Assembly (NCBI RefSeq): GCF_013410375.1
Contig: NZ_JACCFL010000001.1
Location: forward strand, 2,790,001 to 2,854,000
DNA: 64,000 nt
From: Leifsonia shinshuensis
Lineage (GTDB): Bacteria; Actinomycetota; Actinomycetes; Actinomycetales; Microbacteriaceae
Reading direction: 5' to 3'
Made by a program: the position numbers and the translations under genes. A model generated the notes under the pieces. The model was not told where the DNA came from, did not search any database, and was given only the letters and a program-made list of their open reading frames with translations. How positions within the stretch are numbered: position 1 is the first letter of the stretch; every line of letters starts with the position of its first letter. This document shows positions 54,883 through 64,000 of this stretch, piece after piece.

Positions 54883-56688
54883 TCACTCCTCTCCGAAGGC
54901 GGGGCTGTGGTCGCGTGCGTACTGCACGTAGCTGTTGCTGACGCCCTGCGGGACCATCGGCCACACCATGGCGTCGGCGCTGACGACGAAGTCGATGACG
55001 ACCGGGCGGTCGTTCGTCTCCAGGGCCAGCTTGATGGCGGCGTCGACTTCCTCCTCCTTCGTGACGCGGATCCCGAGGGCGCCGTACGCCTCGGCCAGTT
55101 TCACGAAGTCGGGCACGCGCACGGTGTCGTGGCCCGTGTTGAGGTCGGTGTTGGAGTAGCGGCCGTCGTAGAACAGCGTCTGCCACTGCCGGACCATCCC
55201 GAGCGACGAGTTGTTGATGATCGCCACCTTGATCGGGATGTCGTTGATCGTGCAGGTGGCCAGTTCCTGGTTGGTCATCTGGAAGCAGCCGTCGCCGTCG
55301 ATCGCCCACACGACGCGGTCGGGCTGGGCGACCTTGGCGCCCATCGCGGCCGGGACCGAGTAGCCCATCGTGCCCGCGCCTCCCGAGTTCAGCCACGAGT
55401 TGGGGCGCTCGTACTTGATGAACTGCGCCGCCCACATCTGGTGCTGGCCGACGCCGGCGGTGTAGATGCCCTCCGGTCCGGTCAGCTCACCGATCCGCTG
55501 GATCACGTGCTGCGGGGCGAGCAGGCCGTCGCTGGTGGGCGTGTAGCCGAGCGGGAACTCCTCGCGAAGGCCGTTCAGGTACGTCCACCACTCGACCAGG
55601 TCGGGAGCACCCGCGCGGGCGGCCTCCTGGTAGGCCGCGGTCAGATCGACGATGACGTCCTTGGCATCGCCGACGATGGGGACGTCGGCGATCCGGATCT
55701 TGGAGATCTCGGCGGGGTCGACGTCGACGTGCACGATCTTCGCGTTCGGCGCGAAGAGGGAGGTGTTGCCGGTGACCCGGTCGTCGAAGCGCGCTCCGAG
55801 CGACACGATGAGATCGGACTCCTGCAGCGCGAGCACCGCGGGCACCGTGCCGTGCATGCCGGGCATGCCGAGGTGCTGCTTGTGCGTGTCGGGGAACGCC
55901 CCGCGCGCCATCAGCGTGGTGACCACGGGGATGCCCGTCGCCTCGGCGAGCTCCAGCAGCTCCTGCGAGGCGCGCGAGCGGATGACGCCGCCGCCGACGT
56001 AGAGCACCGGCTTCTTGGACTCGACGAGCAGCTGGGCCGCGGCGAGGATCTGCTTGCCGTGCGCCTTGGTGATCGGGCGGTAGCCGGGCAGGTCGATCTT
56101 GGGCGGCCAGACGAACGGCACCGCGTTCTGCTGGGCGTCCTTGGTGATGTCCACCAGCACGGGGCCCGGCCGGCCGGTCCCCGCGATGTGGTACGCCGCG
56201 GCGATGGTGGCCGGGATGTCCTCGGCCTTCTTGACCAGGAACGAGTGCTTGGTGATCGGCATCGTGATGCCGACGATGTCGGCCTCCTGGAACGCGTCCG
56301 TGCCCATGAGGGTGGAGAACACCTGGCCGGTGATGAACACGACGGGGACGGAGTCCATGTGCGCGTCCATGATCGCGGTGACGAGGTTGGTGGCGCCCGG
56401 GCCGGACGTCGCCATCGCGACGCCGACCTTGTTGGCCGCCGATGCGTAGCCCTCGGCGGCGTGGCCGCCGCCCTGCTCGTGGCGGACCAGGATGTGGCGG
56501 ATCACGGACGAGTCCATGATCGCGTCGTAGATGGGGAGGATCGCACCGCCCGGGAGTCCGAAGACGTCGGTGACGCCGAGGAGCTCGAGGGTGCGGACGA
56601 CCGACTGGGAGCCGGTCAGGATTTCGGGCGACGCCTTTCCTGGCGCCGCGGGGGGCAACACTGAACTGGGGGTTGCATCCGGCGTCAT
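54883..56688 (-). CDS. ilvB: Acetolactate synthase large subunit (601 aa)
   Basis: The ThDP enzyme motifs are present: the catalytic Glu in [14 protein letters not shown] at about residue 70, and the ThDP/Mg motif [14 protein letters not shown] at about 461-474. The middle FAD-binding domain is intact. Length and order fit IlvB. It makes acetolactate or acetohydroxybutyrate. Confidence 0.97.
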   Translation of the reverse strand: MTPDATPSSVLPPAAPGKASPEILTGSQSVVRTLELLGVTDVFGLPGGAILPIYDAIMDSSVIRHILVRHEQGGGHAAEGYASAANKVGVAMATSGPGATNLVTAIMDAHMDSVPVVFITGQVFSTLMGTDAFQEADIVGITMPITKHSFLVKKAEDIPATIAAAYHIAGTGRPGPVLVDITKDAQQNAVPFVWPPKIDLPGYRPITKAHGKQILAAAQLLVESKKPVLYVGGGVIRSRASQELLELAEATGIPVVTTLMARGAFPDTHKQHLGMPGMHGTVPAVLALQESDLIVSLGARFDDRVTGNTSLFAPNAKIVHVDVDPAEISKIRIADVPIVGDAKDVIVDLTAAYQEAARAGAPDLVEWWTYLNGLREEFPLGYTPTSDGLLAPQHVIQRIGELTGPEGIYTAGVGQHQMWAAQFIKYERPNSWLNSGGAGTMGYSVPAAMGAKVAQPDRVVWAIDGDGCFQMTNQELATCTINDIPIKVAIINNSSLGMVRQWQTLFYDGRYSNTDLNTGHDTVRVPDFVKLAEAYGALGIRVTKEEEVDAAIKLALETNDRPVVIDFVVSADAMVWPMVPQGVSNSYVQYARDHSPAFGEE

Positions 56689-56744
56689 GCCTTATCGATC
56701 CCTTACGTGCGAAGCGGTTGATGATTCTGTGTGGGGGCGAAGGG

Positions 56745-58439
56745 CTACCCCGTGACCGCGCCTTCCGCAGCGGAGTGCACGAGCTTGGAGTACTTCGCGA
56801 GAACGCCACGGGTATAGCGCGGAGGAAGAGGCGCCCAGCCGTCACGGCGGGCGGTCAGCTCTGACTCGTCGACAAGTAGGTCGAGGGAGCGAGCCGCGAT
56901 ATCGACCCGTATCAGATCACCATCGCGCACGAAGGCGATGGGACCTGCGTCCACCGCTTCGGGTGCTATGTGGCCGATGCACAGGCCGGTTGTGCCGCCT
57001 GAGAATCGTCCGTCCGTCAATAGTAGTACATCCTTGCCGAGGCCTGCGCCCTTGATGGCGGCGGTGATGGCGAGCATCTCGCGCATGCCGGGGCCGCCCT
57101 TCGGGCCCTCGTAGCGGATGATGACGACATCGCCCGCGTTGATGCGGCCCTCGGTCAGCGCGTCCATCGCGGCGCGCTCGCGCTCGAACACCCGCGCGGG
57201 ACCCTCGAACACGTCGGCGTCGAAGCCGGCCGTCTTGACGACGGCGCCCTCCGGAGCGAGCGAGCCCTTGAGGATGGTGAGGCCGCCGGTCGGGTGGATC
57301 GGGTTGTCGAGCGAGCGCATGACGTTGCCGTCCGGCGCGGGCGGGTTGATCTCCGCCAGGTTCTCCGCGACGGTCTTGCCCGTCACCGTGAGGCAGTCGC
57401 CGTGCAGCAGGCCCGCGTCGAGCAGGGCCTTCATGACCACGGGGACGCCGCCGTGCCGGTCGACGTCGTTCATGACGTACTTGCCGAACGGCTTGAGGTC
57501 GCCGATGTGCGGCACCTTGTCGCCGATCCGGTTGAAGTCGTCGATCGTGAGCTCGACCTCCGCCTCGTTCGCGATCGCCAACAGGTGCAGCACGACGTTG
57601 GTCGAGCCACCGAACGCCATCGCCACGGCGATCGCGTTCTCGAACGCCTTCTTGGTCAGGATGTCGCGCGCGGTGATCCCCTGCTTGAGCAGGTTGACCA
57701 CGGCCTCGCCCGACCGGTGGGCGAAGTAGTCGCGGCGGCGGTCGGCCGAGGGCGGCGCGGCCGAGCCGGGGAGGCTCATGCCGAGCGCTTCGGCGACGCT
57801 CGCCATGGTGTTCGCGGTGTACATGCCGCCGCAGGCGCCCTCGCCCGGGGCGATGGCGCACTCGATGCGCTTGAGGTCCTCCTCGCTCATCTTGCCGGCC
57901 TTGCACGCGCCGACCGCCTCGAAGGAGTCGATGATCGTGACGTCCTTCTCGGTGCCGTCGCTGAGCTTGACCCAGCCCGGCGCGATGGAGCCCGCGTAGA
58001 GGAAGACGGCGGAGAGGTCGAGCCGTGCCGCTGCCATGAGCATGCCGGGGAGCGACTTGTCGCAGCCGGCGAGCAACACGGTGCCGTCGAGGCGCTCGGC
58101 CATCATGACGGTCTCGACCGAGTCGGCGATGACCTCGCGGGAGACCAGCGAGAAGTGCATGCCCTCGTGGCCCATCGAGATGCCGTCGGAGACGGAGATG
58201 GTGCCGAACTGGAGCGGGTAGCCGCCGCCGGAGTGCACGCCTTCCTTCGCGCCCTGCGCGAGGCGGTCGAGCGACAGGTTGCACGGCGTGATCTCGTTCC
58301 ACGAGCTGGCGATGCCGATCTGCGGCTTCTCCCAGTCCGCGTCGCCCATGCCGACGGCCCGCAGCATCCCGCGGCTGGTGGTGGCTTCGATTCCGTCCGT
58401 GACGACGCGCGAACGCGGCTTCCAATCGATCTCTGGCAT
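56745..58439 (-). CDS. ilvD: Dihydroxy-acid dehydratase (564 aa)
   Basis: The IlvD/Edd signatures [15 protein letters not shown] and [20 protein letters not shown] (both with iron-sulfur cluster Cys) are present, along with [20 protein letters not shown] near the end. It makes the 2-oxoacids of the Val/Ile route and comes first in the ilvD-ilvB-ilvN-ilvC series on this strand. Confidence 0.97.
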   Translation of the reverse strand: MPEIDWKPRSRVVTDGIEATTSRGMLRAVGMGDADWEKPQIGIASSWNEITPCNLSLDRLAQGAKEGVHSGGGYPLQFGTISVSDGISMGHEGMHFSLVSREVIADSVETVMMAERLDGTVLLAGCDKSLPGMLMAAARLDLSAVFLYAGSIAPGWVKLSDGTEKDVTIIDSFEAVGACKAGKMSEEDLKRIECAIAPGEGACGGMYTANTMASVAEALGMSLPGSAAPPSADRRRDYFAHRSGEAVVNLLKQGITARDILTKKAFENAIAVAMAFGGSTNVVLHLLAIANEAEVELTIDDFNRIGDKVPHIGDLKPFGKYVMNDVDRHGGVPVVMKALLDAGLLHGDCLTVTGKTVAENLAEINPPAPDGNVMRSLDNPIHPTGGLTILKGSLAPEGAVVKTAGFDADVFEGPARVFERERAAMDALTEGRINAGDVVIIRYEGPKGGPGMREMLAITAAIKGAGLGKDVLLLTDGRFSGGTTGLCIGHIAPEAVDAGPIAFVRDGDLIRVDIAARSLDLLVDESELTARRDGWAPLPPRYTRGVLAKYSKLVHSAAEGAVTG

Positions 58440-58510
58440 GTGACAACTCTAGGACCGTTTGGATGCCGGTTCGGCCATGCCTCCCGACCCGTGGAGAACG
58501 GCCGCGCGGC

Positions 58511-59380
58511 TCAGGCTGGGGAGGACGTGGGCGCGCTCTCTCCGCGAGCGGCCTCCCGCGCGTCCGCGAGCAGCGTCAGCAGCGTCGCGACCGCGCGCTC
58601 GTCGGCGACGCGGAACTGCGCCGCCGTCTCGCCCTGGCCGACCTTGATCCCGAGGTCGCCCTGCTCCGGGCGCAGCACGCCGAAGCCGTCCTCGTCGGTG
58701 ACGTCGTCCCCGGCGAACAGCACAGCGGTCGCGTGCGTGTACTCCCGCAGCCGCTCAATGCCGTCGCCCTTGTCGGCCCCGCGGACCGAGAACTCGATGA
58801 TGTCCTTGCCGTCGCGGATCGTCAGCTGGTCGCTGACGGACGCCGCCGCCTCGTACGCCCGAGCGACGACGGCGGCGCCTTCGTCGCCCTCCAGCAGCCG
58901 GTAGTGCACGCCGAAACCGACCGGCTTCACCTCCAGGCGCGTGCCGGGGACGCTGTCCACCAGCGCGCCGAGCGTCTCGCCCAGCTTGTCGAGCGTCGCG
59001 CGCTCCTCGTCGGAGAGGTCGACGGAGACCCCGTCGCGGCCGAACCGGATCTCCACGCCGTGCGAGCCGATCAGCAGGGCGTCCTCGTCCGCCTCCGTCA
59101 CGATCTCCAGGCTGGCGAGCGGACGGCCGGAGACGTACGCGACCCAGGTGTCCGGGAGTGCCTCGAGCCGGTCCAGCGCCGCCTTGATCGCCGGGAGCAT
59201 CCGCGCCGCCTTCGGGATGTCCACGAACGGGGCGAGCGTGCCGTCGAAGTCGAGCGCGAGGAGCAGGCGCTCGGCGCGGGCGAGCCGCGCCACGGCGGTC
59301 GCCAGGGCGATGGCGGCGGGCTGTGCGATGCCGGCGGGCTGGGCGCCGCCGGCGTCCGGGTGGGAGGGCGTGTCTGTCAT
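58511..59380 (-). CDS. otsB: Trehalose-6-phosphate phosphatase (289 aa)
   Basis: HAD-superfamily motif I LALDFDGTLAPF at about residues 42-53 and motif IV GDDVTDEDGF in the C-terminal part identify OtsB. It completes trehalose synthesis after OtsA, whose gene is 31 bases upstream on the same strand. Confidence 0.95.
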   Translation of the reverse strand: MTDTPSHPDAGGAQPAGIAQPAAIALATAVARLARAERLLLALDFDGTLAPFVDIPKAARMLPAIKAALDRLEALPDTWVAYVSGRPLASLEIVTEADEDALLIGSHGVEIRFGRDGVSVDLSDEERATLDKLGETLGALVDSVPGTRLEVKPVGFGVHYRLLEGDEGAAVVARAYEAAASVSDQLTIRDGKDIIEFSVRGADKGDGIERLREYTHATAVLFAGDDVTDEDGFGVLRPEQGDLGIKVGQGETAAQFRVADERAVATLLTLLADAREAARGESAPTSSPA

Positions 59381-59411
59381 GGGCTCTCTGTCGGGTGGGA
59401 TGCTGTCCGGC

Positions 59412-60890
<1,479 letters not shown>

Positions 60891-61068
60891 CAGGTCGTAG
60901 GTTTCGGTTGCTGAGGCGTGGGACGTCTGGCTGATAGTGGGTCAACTCCCCCAGTTGAAGCGGCGTTCTCCTGCCACAGTACCAGCGCACGCACCGGCGG
61001 GAACCGGCCCCGGCGTTCCCCTCGAGGACACTGGTCGTTCAGCCGCCGTGGCTAGAGTGACGGGCGTG

Positions 61069-61980
61069 ATGCGCATCGGCATGGGCACGACCTGCGTCTA
61101 CCCTCTCGGGGTCGAGACGGCCTTCCGCACGGCCGCCGAACTGGGCTACGACGGTGTGGAGGTGATGGTCACCCGCGACGAGACCACGCAGTCGGCCGCG
61201 CCGCTGCGCAGGCTCGCGGAGCGCTACGGCACCCGCGTGCTGAGCATCCATGCGCCCGTCCTGCTGCTGACGCACTTCGTCTGGGGCCGCGACCCCGGCG
61301 TCAAGCTGCAGCGCTCGGCCGAGCTCGCCGCCGAGCTGGACGCCGACACGGTCGTCGTGCACCCGCCGTTCCGCTGGCAGTCGGGCTACGCAGAGGACTT
61401 CCTCGGGATCGTCCGCGGCACCGCCGAGCGCACCGGCGTGACCGTCGCGGTCGAGAACATGTTCCCGTGGAAGGTCGCGGGCCGCTCGATGGCCGGGTAC
61501 GTCCCGCACTGGAACCCCGTCGGCATGGACTGCGACGCGGTCACCCTCGACTTCTCCCACGCCGCGCTCAGCGGTGTGGACGGGATGGACCTGGCGACCG
61601 CGCTCGGCGGCCGGTTGCGCCACGTCCACCTCTGCGACGGCTCCGGGCCGCTCGACGACTCCCGCGTGTTCGACGAGCACCTCATCCCTGGGCGCGGCAG
61701 CCAGCCGGTCGCCGAGGTGCTCCGGTCGCTCGCCGGCTCCGGCTGGGAGGGCTCGATCGTGGCGGAGGTCAACACCCGCAAGGCGAAGGACGCCGGCGAC
61801 CGCATGGCGATGCTGCGCGAGACGCTGGACTTCGCCCGCACGCACATCGCCGACGTTCCCGCCGGCGCGGAGCCCGTGGGCGCCGACCCGGTTACTTCGC
61901 CCGGCCCAGCAGCCGCACCAGAGCGTTCGCGTACTGCGCGTAGCCCGCTGCGGTCGGGTGGAAGGCGAAGGGCCCGCTGA
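61069..61980 (+). CDS. Sugar phosphate isomerase/epimerase-type TIM barrel (303 aa)
   Basis: The AP-endonuclease-2-like xylose-isomerase fold is seen: MGTTCVYPLGVETAFRTAAE, ELGYDGVEVMVTRD, ADTVVVHPPF, VENMFPW, LDFSHAALSG, VHLCDGSG and IVAEVNTRK, with metal-binding His/Asp/Glu positions. The ATG at 61069 is used. The last 30 residues are Pro/Arg-rich and overlap the antisense SGNH gene, so the natural C-terminus may be earlier. The substrate is unknown. Confidence 0.8.
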   Translation: MRIGMGTTCVYPLGVETAFRTAAELGYDGVEVMVTRDETTQSAAPLRRLAERYGTRVLSIHAPVLLLTHFVWGRDPGVKLQRSAELAAELDADTVVVHPPFRWQSGYAEDFLGIVRGTAERTGVTVAVENMFPWKVAGRSMAGYVPHWNPVGMDCDAVTLDFSHAALSGVDGMDLATALGGRLRHVHLCDGSGPLDDSRVFDEHLIPGRGSQPVAEVLRSLAGSGWEGSIVAEVNTRKAKDAGDRMAMLRETLDFARTHIADVPAGAEPVGADPVTSPGPAAAPERSRTARSPLRSGGRRRAR

Positions 61981-62761
61981 CGTTCAGCCACGGCTTCTTC
62001 GAGCCGATGCCGTGCCCGGCGAAGTCGACCCCGACGTAGGTCATCGGGACGCCCTGCGCCCGCTGACTGGCCACCACGTCCGAGATGGTCTGGTTGAGGC
62101 CGAGCGTGGCCGCATTGATCGCGGTGTCCGTGCCGAAGGTGGGTGACTTCGGGTCGTAGTTGTCGAAGAACACGGCATAGCCGGTGACGACGATGCGTGC
62201 GTTCGGCGCCGCGGTGTGGACGGCCGCGTAGACCGAGGCCAGCCGCTCCGGGAGGACGTTGAGCAGCGACAGCGCTGAGGAGACCCCGTTGCGGCACGCC
62301 ACGGCCTTGCCCGCGGAGCACTCCGCCGCGATGGCGGCCACGCCGAGGTCGTTGCCGCCGATGCTCAGCGTCACCAGGTCGGTGCGGTCGTCCAGGGCGA
62401 TCAGCTGGTGCTTGAGGAGGTCGGAGGTGGTGGCGCCCGCGCAGGCGGCGTTGACGACGAGGTCGACGCCGGAGGCCCGGGTGAAGTCGCTGGGGTAGCT
62501 GTACGGACTGGACCGGCATTTGCCCGTCTCGTCTCCCCCGCCCATCCCGGCGGCGAACGAGTCGCCCAGCGCGACGTAGCGCGTCCTGGCGGTGAGCGGC
62601 GTCTTCGGGAACGGGTCGTGCGTCGCCGTCGGGGCGGGCGTCGCGGTGCCGGCGCCCGGCGACGCGGCCGGTTCCGCCGGGGCGGCGCATGCGGTCACGA
62701 CCAGCAGCACGGCCGCGCACAGCGCGGTCGTGAGGGCGGGACGGAGCACTCGACGTCGCAT
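61892..62761 (-). CDS. SGNH/GDSL hydrolase, probably a lipoprotein (289 aa)
   Basis: A signal peptide ends TACAAP with a Cys at about residue 25 as possible lipidation site. The catalytic Ser is in ALGDSFAAG, the oxyanion Gly/Asn in LSIGGNDLG and the His in FHPTAAGY close to the C-terminus. It is likely an exported esterase or lipase. The ATG at 62761 is chosen over a GTG three codons upstream. The 3' end overlaps the convergent isomerase gene by 89 bases. Confidence 0.85.
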   Translation of the reverse strand: MRRRVLRPALTTALCAAVLLVVTACAAPAEPAASPGAGTATPAPTATHDPFPKTPLTARTRYVALGDSFAAGMGGGDETGKCRSSPYSYPSDFTRASGVDLVVNAACAGATTSDLLKHQLIALDDRTDLVTLSIGGNDLGVAAIAAECSAGKAVACRNGVSSALSLLNVLPERLASVYAAVHTAAPNARIVVTGYAVFFDNYDPKSPTFGTDTAINAATLGLNQTISDVVASQRAQGVPMTYVGVDFAGHGIGSKKPWLNVSGPFAFHPTAAGYAQYANALVRLLGRAK

Positions 62762-62836
62762 CGAGCACACGTTACCCGGTGCGGCTCGACGTTCGATCAG
62801 ACTTGCGCCGCGATCGGAGCCGGGTGCCTGCGGCGA

Positions 62837-63499
62837 TCAGATCCGCTCGGTGAGCGCCAGCAGGATCGCGGGCACGGACTGGGAGAGCCGCTCGGAGAAC
62901 TTGCGCTCGTCGCGCGCCAGCAGTGCCCTGGCCTCCCCGTTGGCGCACAGCTCCGCGATGACGCGGACGGCTTCCTCCGGGTCGATCGTGAACCGCCGCC
63001 TGGCGCTCGCGAGCGCGGCGACGACCGTCTCGGTGAGCTCCTGGAAGAAGCCGTCCTGGTAGCGCAGGAAGTCGGCGGAGATCGCCGGGTCGCGCAGGGC
63101 GAGGAGCAGGAACTCCGACTGCACCAGCCACCAGCGCCGATCGTCGGACTGCAGTTCGAGGATGCGGGTGATCGTGCGGATGACGTCGTCGTCGTCGAGC
63201 TCCACGCCGCCCGCGCCGACGAGCGGCCGCAGGAACTGCTCGACGCCGGCGTCGAGCTGCTCGAGGCGCATCGTCTTCTCGCGCTCCATCAGCGCGAAGA
63301 AGAGCTCCTCCTTGCTGGAGAAGTTGGAGTAGAACGCACCGCGGGTGAAGCCCGCCGCCTCGGCGATCGTCTCCACGCTCGCGGCTTTGACACCCTGCTC
63401 GGCGAAGACGTCGAAGGCGGCGTCCAGGAGCCGGGTGCGGGTGCGCTGCCGGCGCGCGGACTCGACAGGCGCGTCGTCTCTGAGAGCTGTGCTGGTCAA
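62837..63499 (-). CDS. TetR-family regulator (220 aa)
   Basis: The HTH is at residues 20-66 (TRLLDAAFDVFAEQGVKAAS, then AAGFTRGAFYSNFSSKEELF). The C-terminal domain is helical. The gene is divergent from an MMPL transporter gene across two GATAC-N6-GTATC palindromes, so it most likely represses that transporter and itself. Confidence 0.9.
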   Translation of the reverse strand: MTSTALRDDAPVESARRQRTRTRLLDAAFDVFAEQGVKAASVETIAEAAGFTRGAFYSNFSSKEELFFALMEREKTMRLEQLDAGVEQFLRPLVGAGGVELDDDDVIRTITRILELQSDDRRWWLVQSEFLLLALRDPAISADFLRYQDGFFQELTETVVAALASARRRFTIDPEEAVRVIAELCANGEARALLARDERKFSERLSQSVPAILLALTERI

Positions 63500-63526
63500 G
63501 CTGAAACCTTCCTGTGTCGAGTTTCC

Positions 63527-63576
63527 GATACACGAGTGTATCCGATACAGTCGGGCATCGGATACGACGGTGTATC
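63527..63576. promoter_or_regulatory. Two 16-bp TetR operators
   Basis: GATACACGAGTGTATC (63527-63542) is a perfect palindrome. GATACGACGGTGTATC (63561-63576) is a second copy with 5-bp arms, and an extra CGATAC half-site lies between. They are in the divergent gap before the MMPL transporter. Confidence 0.85.
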
Positions 63577-63637
63577 GAAACCCTCTCGACGGCGCCGTTC
63601 CTCCGGCGCCGTCGTTCCCCTGACTGCTGGAGAACGC

Positions 63638-64000
63638 GTGTCCTCGCTCCTGTACTCGATCGGCCGCTGGGCCTTCCGTGCCCGCAAGCTGGTCGTCTCA
63701 CTATGGCTGCTGCTGCTCGTCCTCCTGGCCGGCGGCGCGATCGCCTTCAACCAGGGCACGGACAACACGTTCAGCATCCCCGGCACGGAGTCCCAGGCGG
63801 CGCTCGACACGCTGAGCAGGACCTTCCCGCAGGTCAGCGGCACGAGCGCGCAGATCGTCGTCGTCGCACCGAAGGGCGAGACCGTCGACCAGGCCGCGAT
63901 CAAGGACCCGGTCGAGAGCACCGTCGCCGACCTCGCCAAGACCGACGGCGTGGCGGGGACGACCTCCCCGTACAGCACCACCGTCAAGAACCTGATCTCC
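63638..64000 (+). CDS. MMPL/RND-family transporter, N-terminal part (truncated by window end)
   Basis: The GTG at 63638 has GGAG nine bases upstream. The 121 codons present encode a first membrane helix at about residues 18-38 (LVVSLWLLLLVLLAGGAIAF) followed by an exported domain with TFSIPGTESQAALDTLSRTF, typical of actinobacterial MMPL proteins. The rest is beyond the window. Confidence 0.85.
   Translation, partial: MSSLLYSIGRWAFRARKLVVSLWLLLLVLLAGGAIAFNQGTDNTFSIPGTESQAALDTLSRTFPQVSGTSAQIVVVAPKGETVDQAAIKDPVESTVADLAKTDGVAGTTSPYSTTVKNLIS

Overview
The window is high-GC actinobacterial DNA, most likely a Microbacteriaceae chromosome of Leifsonia-like type. The call rests on gene content and order (ilvD-ilvB-ilvN-ilvC, serA, leuB, ilvE, gltX on one strand, plus otsA/otsB, two DUF2510 proteins and a DUF1918 protein) and on strong G/C bias at third codon positions. 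The species cannot be fixed from the sequence alone.

Left part, about 1-35.7 kb, is accessory DNA. It opens with a 2013-aa secreted Rhs/YD-repeat protein that carries four identical 354-bp tandem repeats, followed by a membrane protein. Then come many small, poorly characterised genes: membrane proteins, an orphan GyrA coiled-coil-like protein, an ECF sigma factor with a membrane partner, two lipoproteins (one with a PASTA domain), and DUF2510 proteins. A TetR/MFS/SnoaL/oxidoreductase/GNAT cluster sits at 15-19 kb, followed by a frameshifted SDR-like gene. Next are a probable DNA-binding protein with a duplicated C-terminal domain, a PIN-domain protein, two paralogous small proteins, and a roughly 0.9-kb intergenic array of about 28 degenerate copies of a 20-bp motif. 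The region ends in a tyrosine integrase split by an IS21-family element with a 5-bp target duplication. The integrase remnant faces the 3' end of a tRNA-Gln(CTG) gene, so the left part, or some of it, is probably an island integrated at that tRNA and now immobilised. Its far end was not found in the window.

Right part, about 35.7-64 kb, is ordinary chromosome: a MarR-controlled membrane protein, a thioredoxin-reductase-like flavoprotein, gltX, a fumarylacetoacetate hydrolase-family protein, a PanE-like reductase, and a LysR regulator divergent from a class V aminotransferase. It continues with ilvE, leuB, a TetR-controlled 14-TM drug exporter, an ECF42-type sigma factor with its DGPF protein, serA, cutC, a DUF1918 protein, the ilvD-ilvB-ilvN-ilvC set, the trehalose genes otsA-otsB, a sugar isomerase, an SGNH hydrolase, and a TetR gene divergent from an MMPL transporter cut by the window end.

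Functionally, the right part centres on branched-chain amino acid synthesis: IlvBN, IlvC, IlvD, LeuB and IlvE cover most of the pathway. Serine and trehalose synthesis are also present, together with several efflux pumps, each paired with a local repressor and a visible palindromic operator. A palindromic intergenic repeat with core ATTCGTSACGAAT occurs at two places in this part and at one of them supplies the stop codon of a gene.
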